Source of the DNA: Buddleja alternifolia
Lineage: Eukaryota; Streptophyta; Magnoliopsida; Lamiales; Scrophulariaceae
NCBI GenBank assembly: GCA_019426215.1
Contig: CM033399.1
Coordinates: 19,087,009-19,151,008, forward strand
Reading direction: 5' to 3'
Length of the DNA stretch: 64,000 nucleotides
Positions 45,303 to 55,766 of the stretch are shown here, piece by piece. The position numbers were made by a program, and so were the translations under genes. Numbering within the stretch: position 1 is the stretch's first letter; the number at the start of each line of letters is the position of its first letter. The notes under the pieces were generated by a model that made no database searches, was not told where the DNA came from, and worked only from the letters and a program-made list of their open reading frames with translations.

Positions 45303-46550
45303 TATCCTCTCCGTATCTCCTCCACCGCTCTCATCTCATCTCTCTCCTCCATTGATCCCGATACCTGGCATCGTCGTCTCGGTCACCCTGGAGCTGCTAT
45401 TTTCTCATTTCTTCATAGTCGCAAATTTATTTCTTGTAATAAAACTTTATCTTGTTCTCTTTGTCATGCTTGTCAATTAGGCTAGCACAAACGTCTTCCT
45501 TTCTTTAATTCTAGTTCGAATAGTTCTAGTTTATTTGATATTGTTCACTCGGATTTATGGACCTCCCCGGTTCCAAGTATTAGTGGTTTTAAATGTTACA
45601 TTATTTTTTAGATGATTTCTTGCATATTTTGTGGATTTTTCCTTTACGCAATAAATCGAATTCCTTTAGTGTTTTTGTAAATTTTTCCACCTATGTCTAC
45701 ACTCCATTTAAAAGCAATATAAAATCTTTTCAATGTGACAACGGTGGTGAATTCAATAACAAATCTTTTCACTCTTTTTTTAATAAAAATAGAATTAAAT
45801 TTCATTTTTCTTGCCCCCACACATCTCAACAAAATGGCAAAGCCAAACAAACTATTCAACCCATGAACAATATAATTCGAGCTTCGCATTTTCAATCCTC
45901 TTTACCGCCCTCATTTTGGGTAGAAGCCTTACACATGGTTGTCCATCTTCTTAATATTCTTCCCACCGCCACCTTATCTTATCGCACTCCATTTGAAATT
46001 CTTTATAGTCTCTCCCCCACCTATGACCATCTCCGACTGTTCGGCAGCCTCTGTTACCCAAATCTTTCTGCTGCTTCTGCTCACAAACTCACACCTCGTT
46101 CCTCTCCTTGTCTATTCTTAGGATATCCCTCTAATCATAAAGGTTACCTTTGCCTTGAACTATACACCAACAAAATTATCATCTCTCGTCACATTGTGTT
46201 TGATGAATCGGTCTTCCCTACCCGTCCTTCTTTCCCCCGTCGCCCTCCCCGTCTTATGATTTTCTTAAATGCGATGACAATTCAACTATTTTACCTCCCC
46301 CTTCCTCCCCGTCTCATTTTTTTCAAACACACGCGGCCCTCCAATCGGCTTTTCCTCTCCCACGTCATCATCACCTGTCCATTCACCCGCCATGTCCACT
46401 GCCACGCCAGCAGCCACGTCACCTTCCACCACGTCTTTTCCCCACGCGATCGCTCCTTCTGCTTCTTCCATTCATCCTACGATTACTCGCTCCAAATCCG
46501 GTATCGTTTAACCGCGTACTCTCTTTAATCTTTCAGCTTCTCTCCCTTCT
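45303..46550 (+). pseudogene. Copia element D: integrase, catalytic Glu lost
   Basis: Coding similarity starts abruptly at the right edge of the LTR-like block: DPDTWHRRLGHPGAAIFSFL (pre-integrase), FDIVHSDLWTSP, a stop at about 45609, then FQCDNGGEFNNKSFHSFF and CPHTSQQNGKAKQTIQPMNN. The two Asp of the integrase triad are present (VHSD, QCDNGG), but the Glu, normally GVAERK, reads GKAKQT, so it is Lys. RTPFEILYSLSPTYDHLRLF and GCYPNL/FLGYPSNHKGYLCL-type sequence follow, matching the standard Copia order. Gag and protease are missing upstream. Confidence 0.88.
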
Positions 46551-46589
46551 TCCAGTTTTCCTCTACCCCGCTCTTGTACCCAAGCTCTG

Positions 46590-48075
46590 CGTGTTCCCCA
46601 GTGGAAGTAAGCTATGGATGAGGAACTTTTTCCTCTCCAATCCAATGGTACTTGGGAGCTTGTTCCCCCTCCTTCCAATATTAATCTTGTCGGCTCCAAA
46701 TGGATCTTCCGCCATAAATTCTGCTCAGATGGCTCTCTTGAACGATACAAAGCCCGTCTTGTTGTTTAAGGGTTTACTCAACAACCCAGTATTGATTATA
46801 AAGACACGTTTAGCCCGATTGTCAAACCTTCCACTATTCGTATTGTCCTCAGCATTGCTTTCTCTTTCTCTTGGCCTCTTCATCAACTCGATGTTAAAAA
46901 CGCCTTTCTTCACGGTCACCTTTCTGAAATGGTGTATATGAAACAACCTCCTGGTTACACTAATCCTGCCTACCCTGATCATGTTTGTCTCCTCAAAAAG
47001 ACTCTGTATGGTCTCAAGCAAGCTCCTCGTGCTTAGCACCATCAGTTAGCCACTTTTCTCTCATCTCTTAGATTCATCAGTAGTAAGTCTGACCCTTCCC
47101 TCTTCCTTTTTAGGAAATCCTCGTGCACTGCCTTTCTTCTGCTTTATGTCGATGATATCGTCCTCACAGCCTCCTCTTCATCTCTTCTCTCTTACCTTAC
47201 TTCTCTTCTCTCCTATGAGTTCACAATGACTGACTTTGGTCCCCTTCATTATTTTCTAGATATTTCTGTTACTCGTTCTTCTTATGGTCTTTTTCTCTCC
47301 TAAGAAAAGTTTGCTCTAGAAATCCTTAACTGTGCTAACATGTCTATGTGTAATCCCACTTCCACTCCTGTTGATTTTCAAGCCAAGCTCTCCTCTGCCA
47401 CTTCTGAACCATACTCTGATCCCACACTTTATCGTAGTCTTGCTGGCGCCCTTCAATATCTTACTTTTACTCGTCCAGATATCTCTTTCGTTGTTCAACA
47501 ACTCTATCTCTTTATGCATGACCCCCGCATTCATCATATGCATGCTTTAAAATGTGTTCTTCGCTTTTTTCGCTACCTTTGCGGTACTCTCTCACACGGT
47601 TTATCTCTTTGTCTTTCTTCCTCTACTCAATTGATTGCTTATTCTGATGCTGACTGGGCCGGCTGTCCTGATACTCGTCGTTCCATGTCTGGTTACTATG
47701 TCTTTCTTGGTGATAATCTTGTGTCTTGGTCTTCCAAACGTCAGCATGTCGTGTCTCACTCTAGTGCTGAAACCGAATATCGTGGCATTGCCAATGCAGT
47801 TGCAGAAATTTCTTAGCTTCATAACCTTCTTCTTGAACTCCACTGTCCTCTACCTCGCGCTACTCTAGTTTTTTGTGACAACACAAGCGCTATTTACCTT
47901 TCTTCTAATCCCGTACAGCACCAACGTACAAAACATTTTGAATTGGATTGACATTTTGTACATGAAAAGGTTACCTTAGGTGAAGTTTGTGTATTGGATG
48001 TTCCTTCATCTCACCAATTTGCGGATATCTTCACCAAAGGTTTATCGTCTGCACTATATAATGAATTTCGCTCCA
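46590..48075 (+). pseudogene. Copia element D: reverse transcriptase and RNase H, with stops
   Basis: In one main frame with breaks one reads NGTWELVPPPSNINLVGSKW, YKARLVV then [49 protein letters not shown] then TAG, LLLYVDDIVLTASS (catalytic YVDD), GALQYLTFTRPDISFVVQQL, YSDADWAGCPDTRRSMSGYY, SSAETEYRGIANAVAEIS then TAG, and QFADIFTKGLSS. RT and RNase H are both complete in length. The stops sit where CAA, TGG or TGC would be expected, i.e. single C-to-T or G-to-A changes. The lineage is Ty1/Copia, distinct from A, B and C. Confidence 0.9.
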
Positions 48076-48116
48076 ATCTCAACGTCCGAGAATCTCCCGT
48101 TGTGACTGCGGGAGGG

Positions 48117-48269
48117 TGTTAGAATATTATTAGTATAAGTCTCTAATTAGTTATTTACTTGTTTATTGATCTATGCTTAGTTGTTTATTTCCTTTACAAG
48201 TCTTTCTTTGTATTCTATATAAACGCTCTCATAATCAATAATATGCTTAAAGGGATTTATATCTAAACA
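48117..48269 (+). mobile_element. Short 3' LTR of Copia element D
   Basis: The tract GACTGCGGGAGGG just before 48117 is a polypurine tract, and the LTR begins TGTTAGAATATTATTAGTAT. It holds a TATA box in TATATAAACGC (about 48217), then AATAAT, and probably ends ATATCTAAACA at 48269. About 153 bp is short but usual for some Copia lineages. The right end is my best guess; element E begins 18 bp later. Confidence 0.65.
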
Positions 48270-48286
48270 TTGATTCTGTTTCTTAT

Positions 48287-48798
48287 TGATGATGGTAAAA
48301 TTTGTCAGATAGTAAATGTCATGTGATTGACCACATGGGGTGAAGGAACCGATCCAACTCATTACAAACTAGGTTGGTGGTTGATGAACGTATAGACTGC
48401 ACTCGCTCTAGGCGAGCTTCTACGTACCCACTTTAGTGGGATCGAGTTAATTCATAGTTCTGTATTAAGATTATTCTCTATGATAGCCACCTGCTTTCTC
48501 TCTAACACTCTTTTTGGTGAGGAGAGCAGATAATGATCCACCTCCAACTTCTTTGAGGTATTTATAAGGAGCTGGTTATGGGTTATAGGCCCTATCTTTT
48601 CATAAGCCCAATAGGCTTGATTTAATTAATATTATTATTAGGCTAGAGACGTAACCTTATTATGCTTAATGGGTTGCCGGCCCTTTTTAGGCTTGGCCAA
48701 TCCTTCCACCGCCGACTTTGACCCATGGTGGGAGCCTCGACCCTCTTCGGGGACAGGTAAAATACTAAATTACCCCTGGACATTTTTGGCCCTCATCA
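48287..48798 (-). repeat. Element E 3' LTR
   Basis: 512 bp, nearly identical in sequence to 53829-54327, with a few small indels (e.g. an extra TTCTCTATGA-type stretch near 48472). In minus orientation this is the 3' LTR, since the polypurine tract abuts it at 48799-48815. Confidence 0.92.
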
Positions 48799-48999
48799 TA
48801 TGCCCCCCACTCCCGGGTTTTCTGGATGGGATACTCGGGAGTAGAAATGATCCCGCTCAAGCAGTGCCATTTAGCCAGGGAGATAACTTACTCTTCTACC
48901 CCTATTGATTTAACGTATGACCTCTCCGCCCTCAAGGAGCACTTTTATAAGGGTCGTTGGCTTTTATCCGATGGAGTGGCGAGCGTCGCTTAATGAATA

Positions 49000-51900
49000 A
49001 AGGAGAGGGTGCCAGGAGACATCCTTGGTGCCTCGCGATTGGTCGTGCTGGTCACAAGGCACTTGATGCCTCGCGGCTGGTCGAGCTGGGCAAAGTCCTT
49101 AGCCTCTATTGCGAGTAGGCAATGTCTTTTGCTCCGAGGTGAAGTGATGAAGTCCTCTGTTGCAATGGTAGATCTATTTTCTATGATCTTTTATGCTCGT
49201 TGGATGTTTTCTTATGAAATACCCATGGAGTAGGTATGATCCTATGTCAACTAAAATTTGTTAACTCACTAAGCATGATATTCCCCGTCTTCGAAAGGAA
49301 TTTTGGTAGTGTACGGATGTATCGCCCGTACGTGATAAGAGAGGTGTTTCGTATCTACCCCCTTGTGGCCTCGCGGATTGGTGTCACGAGGCGATTCCCC
49401 ACGGCTATGTGACGCGAGGCATTCGGCCCCACGGTGTGTAGTCTTAGGGATCCTCCTCAAGGTTTCTTGCCTCTGGGTCATTCCTCGTGATCGTCATTAC
49501 TTTGACTCATTCTTCCCCTTTTAAATCTTGCGGTATATTTCATAAGTCCGCTACTAGGAGATAAGGAGCGTATTATACCTGTGGCTCCGTGAGCTCCAGC
49601 GGGGTGTTTTGTACCCTTTGGCTTCATGAGCACTAGTGGGGTACTCAATTATTTTATGCGCTGTTAGTAGGATTTCATGAGTGTCGTGAGTGTTAACCCC
49701 TCTGGCGTCTTGCTACTCTTGAGCATCACTTACTAGCATCTTTAATTGAAAGACACTAGCATTTTGAAAGCACTAGCATCTTGCTAGCTTGTTTAAAAGC
49801 TCCAACTTGGGGGTACTTTATATTGAGATTTGTATCCCTCTAGGTAGATGTATATCCACACATAGGGGTTAAATAGAGGTGGACGTTAGGCCTCACATTT
49901 GGAATGGGGGTCGTCATCCGGAGAAAGTTCCTCACATATGCGTATCCAGCAGCGAGTTCTTGTGCATGTGCCTCGCGGCTAACCGCGAGGCTTGTTCCTC
50001 CTGGTGCCACAAGGCATCCTCTTTTGGGGGTGTTGCCCCGGGGCTTAATGCTCTGGGGTCTTTGACGGGGACGACCTGTGGCATTTTATATGCCTTAAGT
50101 TCGTATCCATTTACTTTATCGAATGCGTGTGCCTCGCGGCTGGCCACGTTGCGTGTGTCGCGCCGCGAGGTCTTGTGCGTGTGCCTCGCGGCTGGCCGCG
50201 AGGTCTTGTGCCTCGCCGCTGCTGACCACGAGGCTTGTTCTTCCCGGTGCCATAAGGCATCCTCTTTTGGGGGTGTTGCCCCGAGGCTTAATGCCTCTGG
50301 GGTCTTTGATGGGGGCAACCTGTGGCATTTTATATGCCTTAAGTTCGTATCCATTTACTTTATCGCATGGTCGTTTCTTGTTTGAAAGACTATGAGCTAG
50401 TCGAATATTAGCAGCATCCTTCCTTTTGACTTAGCACATTTGTGAGCTACTCTTTGGCCCTTAGAAGGCCTTCAGTAGGTCTCTTGTTTTTCTAACCCCG
50501 TTGCTTCATGAGCTTGGTCGGGGTGTCAATGTTAGTGTTACTTGTTAGCACCAAGTGATGCCAATGGATGCCCATGGTGGCATTACTGTGCTCATGGCAC
50601 GTTTCACTTTTCCTATCCCCATGTTTAGATTTGGTGGGTGGATAATCTTTAAGAGTAGACTTAGCACCTCATGAGGTTCCCTGCCTCCCACTCCTTAGTG
50701 TATTTGCATGATTAACACCTTAGGGAGTAAGGATTGTATGGAATAAATGTTATCTTTCGCTGGTAGATGGCTATCGTAGAGGTTGGTCTTGCCCATTATT
50801 TATGCCTTTTGAGTAAGTGGCGTTTGATTGTGTCTAGTAAGACTATCTTTTGCCTGCTCATTTTAGCATAGTACCCTGTGCTTCATGAGCACTAGTTTAG
50901 GTACTTTGCCATTTTAACACGCCGTTAGCGGGATTCAATGAATGGTGGGGATGATGCCTCTTGGGCATTTTTGCTGAAAATTGCTTGGCCTTGAAATACC
51001 AAATTCCCATGGCCTTTGCGTATTAGCTAGCTATTTATTCACTAGCTAGTCGCTTCCTGCTACTAGTTAGCTATTCGTTCACTAGCTAGCTATATGTTTA
51101 TTCCATTCCTACTTCCCCACTACTTGCCCGCCTAATCCTTAGTATGTGAATCATATTTAGGAGTAAGTAATCAAGTAGTGTTCCTTTGACACGAGAAGGT
51201 TAGGGATGGTTCCTTTATGATGATAAGAGTTGTAGGCTCTGTTTGTCGAATTTCGACCCCAGTGAATTGCAAAGTAATGCCCTGAGGTCTCGGATAGGCA
51301 CTAGCGTTGATATGGGGTAAATTATCACCTTAGATTGTATGAGGGTATGAGGAGAGTTCTCACCTTAGATTGTATGAGGCGGGTCCTCACCTTCGTTATA
51401 TAGTTATGATCAGTCATGATTCCAAGTCGGAGGGGGGATCCTTTGTGGAGCCTCAATCTCTCTAGGCATTGCTGGAAGCATTATCGGGTGGACTATCTTC
51501 ATTCGAGTCTTTGGTAGCTCGGGGGATTTTTGTCGTTCTACCCATATTGACCTCTAATAGGGTCAAGGATGATTTATTAATGCCTCTATTGAAGGCGTGA
51601 GTTTTATCTTTGGTACTTTGTTATTCTAAAAATATGTTGGTGGGTTTTTTTTTTACTAATGGATAGTTGGATCTAACAGTGAGTTATTTCTTCTCCTCCT
51701 ATATATGCCCCCCTACGCCTTAATGTGTTAGTCAAATTTTAGGAGTAAGTGACCATATAGTAAGGGAGTTAAAATTTATTTTTTGTTATTTCTGACATGT
51801 AGTCATTGTCTCTCCCTATGTTGAGGATGGGGGGAATGGATAGTTATTCATGTGGCTACTTAGTAACCGGCTGTGGACTGATCAACTTTTTGATAGGTGG

Positions 51901-52700
51901 CCATCAGTCCACAGTTGTTATATTCTTGCTAATACTCACTTCCTATACTACTCATTTGAGAAGAGGTGTGTAAGTAATAGCAAGATAGTTGGCATGCGGT
52001 GCCTTGAGTACTTCGCTTAGTCAACTATTGCTTTCACGCATTGGGAGCATGAAGTGATGTTGATTATGTATTTAGTTACCTCTCTTTTTCTATCTCCTTG
52101 GTGTTCGATAACAATGCTCGGAGCAGCGAGGTTTACTTAATTGAATGGGCGACACGGTTCTTGATACCGAAAGTCACCACTTATTATGGGTTAAGCTGCC
52201 TCTTAGTTATTCTTATGGGTGACATGGTTCGCATTACCAGCGGTCACTTGTTAATGGGCATGGATGCCTCTTAGTATGTTCACAATCTCAATCCATAACC
52301 TTAGTGGGAGTGGGGAGATGGGTCCTCAGCCTCTCTCGGTATGATGGAGGGACTATGTGGCATGATCTCAATCCATAGCCTTAGTGGGAGTGGGGAGACG
52401 TTTTATAGGTTCTCAGCCTCTCTTAGTACTATGGAGGGATTATGGGGTCGCCCATCCTCTGGCGAGTCATATATGGCTCGGGGGATTCAGCGGTGCCACC
52501 TATATTGACCTCAAGTGGGGTTGCGTGTGATGTTTATAAAACCTCCAGTGAGAGCTTGATAGCTTCAGGGGTTGTATTGATGTTCTTGTTCTCCGCACCT
52601 ATCGCGGCAACTCACAGAATAGCAGAAAAGAACTAGGTATTGAAACCTTGTAATAGCCTCAGTCGGAGTTGGTGACTCCGAGGGCTTTTGGTTTGCTATT
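49000..52700 (-). other. Element E interior: non-coding, repeat-rich
   Basis: No conserved domain can be read on either strand. Open frames such as 49879-50385 come from GC-rich duplicated sequence. A unit of about 240 bp containing GGCATCCTCTTTTGGGGGTG, GTTGCCCCGGGGCTTAATG and a 3' part ATATGCCTTAAGTTCGTATC occurs at 50008-50125 and again at 50249-50367. GCCTCGCGGCTGGCCGCGAGG-type inverted words recur around 49030-49090, 49970-49995 and 50130-50235. CTCAATCCATA(A/G)CCTTAGTGG recurs at 52289 and 52367. This patchwork is typical of the variable 3' part of Tat elements. Confidence 0.8.
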
Positions 52701-52954
52701 CGACCATGACTTGAAAATAACATTTAACATATGTAAGGGAGAAGGGTGCTAATAAGCACTTAGCACAATATTCAATCATCCATGTAGAAAATAAAAGGGG
52801 GGGGGGTGCCATAGGCACCTTAGAGCTTAAAGTAAAAGGTAGTCGGCCCTGGTGGGCGTCCCCACTCAACGCTTGACTTGTTCAATAGTTATATATATAT
52901 TAAAAAAAAGATAGTTTTTGTTACTTGTTAACTGATAAGGCATCCCTAAAGTCG

Positions 52955-53320
52955 ACTCTTTGGGGGCGACTCTCTGGAGGCGATTCTCTAGGGGCAACTC
53001 TCTGGAGGTGACTCTCTGGGGCGACTACTTGGGGGCGACTCTCTGGGGGCGACTCTCTAGGGGCAACTCTCTAGAGGCGAATCTCTAGGGGCGACTACCT
53101 GGAGGCGACTCTCTGGGGGCAACTCTCTGGAGGCGACTCTCTGGGGGCAACTCTCTGGAGGCGACTCTATAGGGGAGACTCCCTGGAGGAGACTCTCTGG
53201 GGGCGACTCCCTGGAGGCGACTCTCTGGGGGCGACTCCCTTGAGGCGACTCCCTTGAGGCGACTCTCTAAGGGCGACTCTCTCTGAGGGCGACTCTCTGT
53301 GGTCGACTCTCTGCACGAGG
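52955..53320. repeat. 14-bp minisatellite in element E
   Basis: About 26 imperfect copies of a 14-bp unit, GGAGGCGACTCTCT or GGGGGCAACTCTCT, often alternating to give a 28-bp pattern. Because 14 bp is not a multiple of three, three units give a 14-residue repeat in the 53333-53085 minus frame (ESRLQGVAPRESPP). That frame is a by-product of the repeat. Tandem repeats near one LTR are a known trait of Tat/Ogre elements. Confidence 0.92.
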
Positions 53321-53532
53321 CTTCTGACCTCAACGAATTGACTGAGGGGGTGAAATGAGTCTCCTTCTCCTAAGAAGGAGACGCCACTTGATTACTTTTC
53401 ACATGGGGTTCTTGCCCCTTGTTATTCAATGGGACAGGTGTTGCTCATGACGGGTGTGCAAAAGGTATATTGCTGGACTGCACGAGCGGCTGCCCTCACT
53501 GACGCATCCTCAACAAGAGTAAGTAGTGCGTC

Positions 53533-53787
53533 CTAAGTGATCTCGAACACCCCGGTGATACGGGATGGAATCACTGATGGCGCCACAGGAGGTGCGTTCT
53601 GCCCATTCATCTGGGGTAGAATATCTGGACCCCCGCCTTCAGCTTGCCGGTTCGGGGGGTCCTGAGCACCACCCTTAGCATTGAGCTGATCTTCAGGCGT
53701 TAGGTTAGGAAGTTCATCGACCGCTGCTGGCTGATGGTTGCCAGTCATCCTAGCACCAGTCGTACCCGTTGGAGTCCTAGTTTGCAT
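53533..53787 (-). CDS. Element E short gag-like ORF
   Basis: An ATG at 53787, about 20 bp after the primer-binding site, opens an 84-codon frame: MQTRTPTGTTGARMTGNHQP, DELPNLTPEDQLNAKGGAQD, ending SVIPSRITGVFEIT. It is rich in P, G, Q and N and looks like the unstructured start of a gypsy gag. No capsid domain or zinc knuckle follows. A longer version starting in the LTR (53850) is less likely because it would cross the PBS. Confidence 0.5.
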   Translation of the reverse strand: MQTRTPTGTTGARMTGNHQPAAVDELPNLTPEDQLNAKGGAQDPPNRQAEGGGPDILPQMNGQNAPPVAPSVIPSRITGVFEIT

Positions 53788-53828
53788 ACTCAGTGGCTGA
53801 AGCGCTTTTCCCACAGACGGCGCCAATC

Positions 53829-54327
53829 TGATGATGGTAAAATTTGTCAATAGTAAATGTCACGTGATTGACCACGTGGGGTGAAGGAACCAATCCAACT
53901 TACGACAAACTAGGTTGGTGGTTGATGAACGTATAGACTGCACTCGCTCTAGGCGAGCTGCCTACGTACCCACTTTAGTAGGATCAAGTCAATTCGTAGT
54001 TTTGTATTAGGATAGCCACCTGCTTTCTCTCTAGCACTCTTTTTGGTGGGGAGAACAGAAAATGATCCACCTCCAGCTTCTTTGAGGTATTTATAAGGAG
54101 CTGGTTATGGGTTATGGGCCCTATCTTGTCATAAGCCCAATATGTTTGATTTAATTAATATTATTATTAGGCTAGAGGAGTAACCTTATTATGCTTAATG
54201 GGTTGCCGGCCCTTTTTAGGCTTGGTCAATCCTTCCACCGCGGGCTTTGACCCATGGTGGGCGCCTCAACCCGCCTCAGGGACGGGTAAATTACTAAAAT
54301 ATCCCTGGACATTTTTGGCCCTCATCA
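53829..54327 (-). repeat. Element E 5' LTR
   Basis: 499 bp; pair of 48287-48798. In minus orientation it is the 5' LTR and is followed by the Tat-type PBS TTGGCGCCGTCTGTGGGAA at 53825-53807. Outer flank CTTAT at 54328-54332 repeats 48282-48286. Confidence 0.92.
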
Positions 54328-54675
54328 CTTATGATATATTTTATATACTAACATGCTCAAAATCGATAGACGAGTTTTTGCTCGATCATACCATTATATT
54401 AACCCCTCAGAGGATTTAATCGAGTAAGAGGATGATGACAAATTTCCGGGTTCGTGAGCACTTAATCACCATTGAGTTGTAATTTATTTGTCGTTTAAGT
54501 TAGCGTATTTAAATCAGAAATGATGTTTTTGAAATCATTTATTATTTGCTTGGATATTTGTAAAGAACATGCAATTATGAATTCGAGTTGTAAATATGCA
54601 TTTGCACTACTAACTAATGAAAATGTCTATTTGAAATTATTGCTGCTAATTAATGAAAATGTCTATTTTCAAATT

Positions 54676-54934
54676 AGGAATAATTACACTCACACCCCCT
54701 TAATGATGGATTAATTAAATAAATCTCTTCTCACTAGTTGATAATTACAAATATACCTCCTCAGGGGTCTATTTGTAAGGTTTACAGGGGCTACAATTGT
54801 AAGAATTGTTACACATAAGGGGTGCAATTGTAAAAAAATTTTAACATGAGGGGGTGTGTTTGTAATTATCAATTAGTGAGAAAAAATTTATGTAATTATC
54901 TCATCATTGGGGAAATATAAGTGTAATTATCCCT
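54676..54934. mobile_element. Fold-back MITE, 259 bp
   Basis: The block starts AGGAATAATTACACTCACAC and its other end, read in reverse, starts AGGGATAATTACACTTATAT. The inverted match continues inward with AATGATG and then GATAATTACAAA(T/C)A(T/C)ACC, to about 85 bp on each arm. AAATT lies just outside each end (54671-54675 and 54936-54940, one base offset). There is no coding capacity. It could form one long hairpin when transcribed, as many small-RNA-producing MITEs do. Confidence 0.85.
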
Positions 54935-55496
54935 GAAATTATTATTGTGTCTTTGAATTGAACCACATCTAGACGTTGTGCCTTCAAGTCCATGGGAACT
55001 CGTACGTGGACAATACAGAAATTCATGCCTGGACTTGATAGCTGTTGATTAATTTCATTCAAGAATCATAACTTTATCATAATGAAACATATAAATGCTT
55101 CCAAATGGGTCCATTTAATGGAGGACAGCACAAACATTTTTGGACCAAAGGCAGTTTGATTGATTGATGCTGTACTGGTCTACCTACGACGCTCATACTC
55201 CCAACCATAAACAATACTAGTTAGTACAGAGATCCCAAGTTTAAATTCGGGATGTTGAAAACACTGATATGACGTAATATGAATATAAAGATACGATATT
55301 TTTTAAAATTTAGAATATGATATGATGATGATATGATTAATTTATATATGTATATATAATTATTTATCTTTACTTAATCTCTATATAATTATGAAACACT
55401 TCAATTAAATAAAATTATACCAACCACACCCGCTACTACTAATAAGAAATTAAACATATCAATAAAAAAGGGGGTAATTGCAATTTGCCTCCTTGT
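54935..55496. other. Non-coding AT-rich spacer
   Basis: No domain, no repeat pair of note. TATATATG words occur at 55344-55362. The end, at about 55468-55496 (GGGGGTAATTGCAATTTGCC), resembles in reverse the words after the SINE (55786-55806, AATAGGCAATTTACCTCC), so the SINE may lie in another fold-back repeat. Confidence 0.5.
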
Positions 55497-55511
55497 GAAA
55501 TTTCGTAATTC

Positions 55512-55751
55512 GGGGCAACTCTCAGCGGAGTTGGTTGGGCAGCTGAGCCTTATACCTTAGGGTACAGGTTCGATTTCTCTTGAGGGAATGCCTATTGACC
55601 TTCTCTGTTGTGAGTCTGTCAGCTATGGGTAACCTAAGCGGGCTTATCTCTCTTGTGTGGTTTGCATGCTATTGCACAGGACAGTGTTTACCCAGTGCGC
55701 ACTCTAAGGGTAGCGGTTGTGGGTTTCCCTCGTTATAAAAAAATAAAAAAA
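55512..55751 (+). mobile_element. tRNA-derived SINE, 240 bp, with target duplication
   Basis: It has a pol III A-box-like stretch, GCGGAGTTGGTTGGGCAGC (about 55525), and a B box, GGTTCGATTTC (55567-55577), spaced as in tRNA-derived plant SINEs. The body ends GGGTTTCCCTCGTTATAAAA with an A-rich tail. Flanks GAAATTTCGTAATTC (55497-55511) and GAAACTTTGTAATTC (55752-55766) match at 13 of 15 positions and are read as the target-site duplication. SINEs have no protein and move by LINE machinery. Confidence 0.88.
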
Positions 55752-55766
55752 GAAACTTTGTAATTC

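Larger units (their letters stand above)
48287..54327 (-). mobile_element. Element E: complete non-autonomous Tat-type LTR retrotransposon
   Basis: Two direct repeats, 48287-48798 and 53829-54327, share TGATGATGG...GGCCCTCATCA ends, and CTTAT stands outside both (48282-48286 and 54328-54332) as a target duplication. On the minus strand the PBS, TTGGCGCCGTCTGTGGGAA (53825-53807), follows the 5' LTR, and a polypurine tract GGAGTGGGGGGCATA precedes the 3' LTR. The PBS is of the type used by Tat/Ogre/Retand Ty3-gypsy elements. The 5.0-kb interior has a short gag-like start only: no protease, RT, RNase H or integrase. It is thus a LARD- or TR-GAG-like passenger that must rely on another element's proteins. 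Confidence 0.9.

Noticed and set aside
49879..50385. 168-codon forward frame in element E as a gene
   Set aside because: It spans a duplicated GC-rich segment, has no domain, is repeated in structure, and runs against the element's own strand.
53085..53333. 82-codon repeat protein (RESPPESRLQGVAP-type)
   Set aside because: It is the translation of a 14-bp minisatellite; three units make the 14-residue period, and no start context or conservation is seen.
55525..55580. tRNA gene
   Set aside because: A and B boxes are present but no cloverleaf or anticodon stem is apparent, and the A-rich tail with target duplication marks a SINE.
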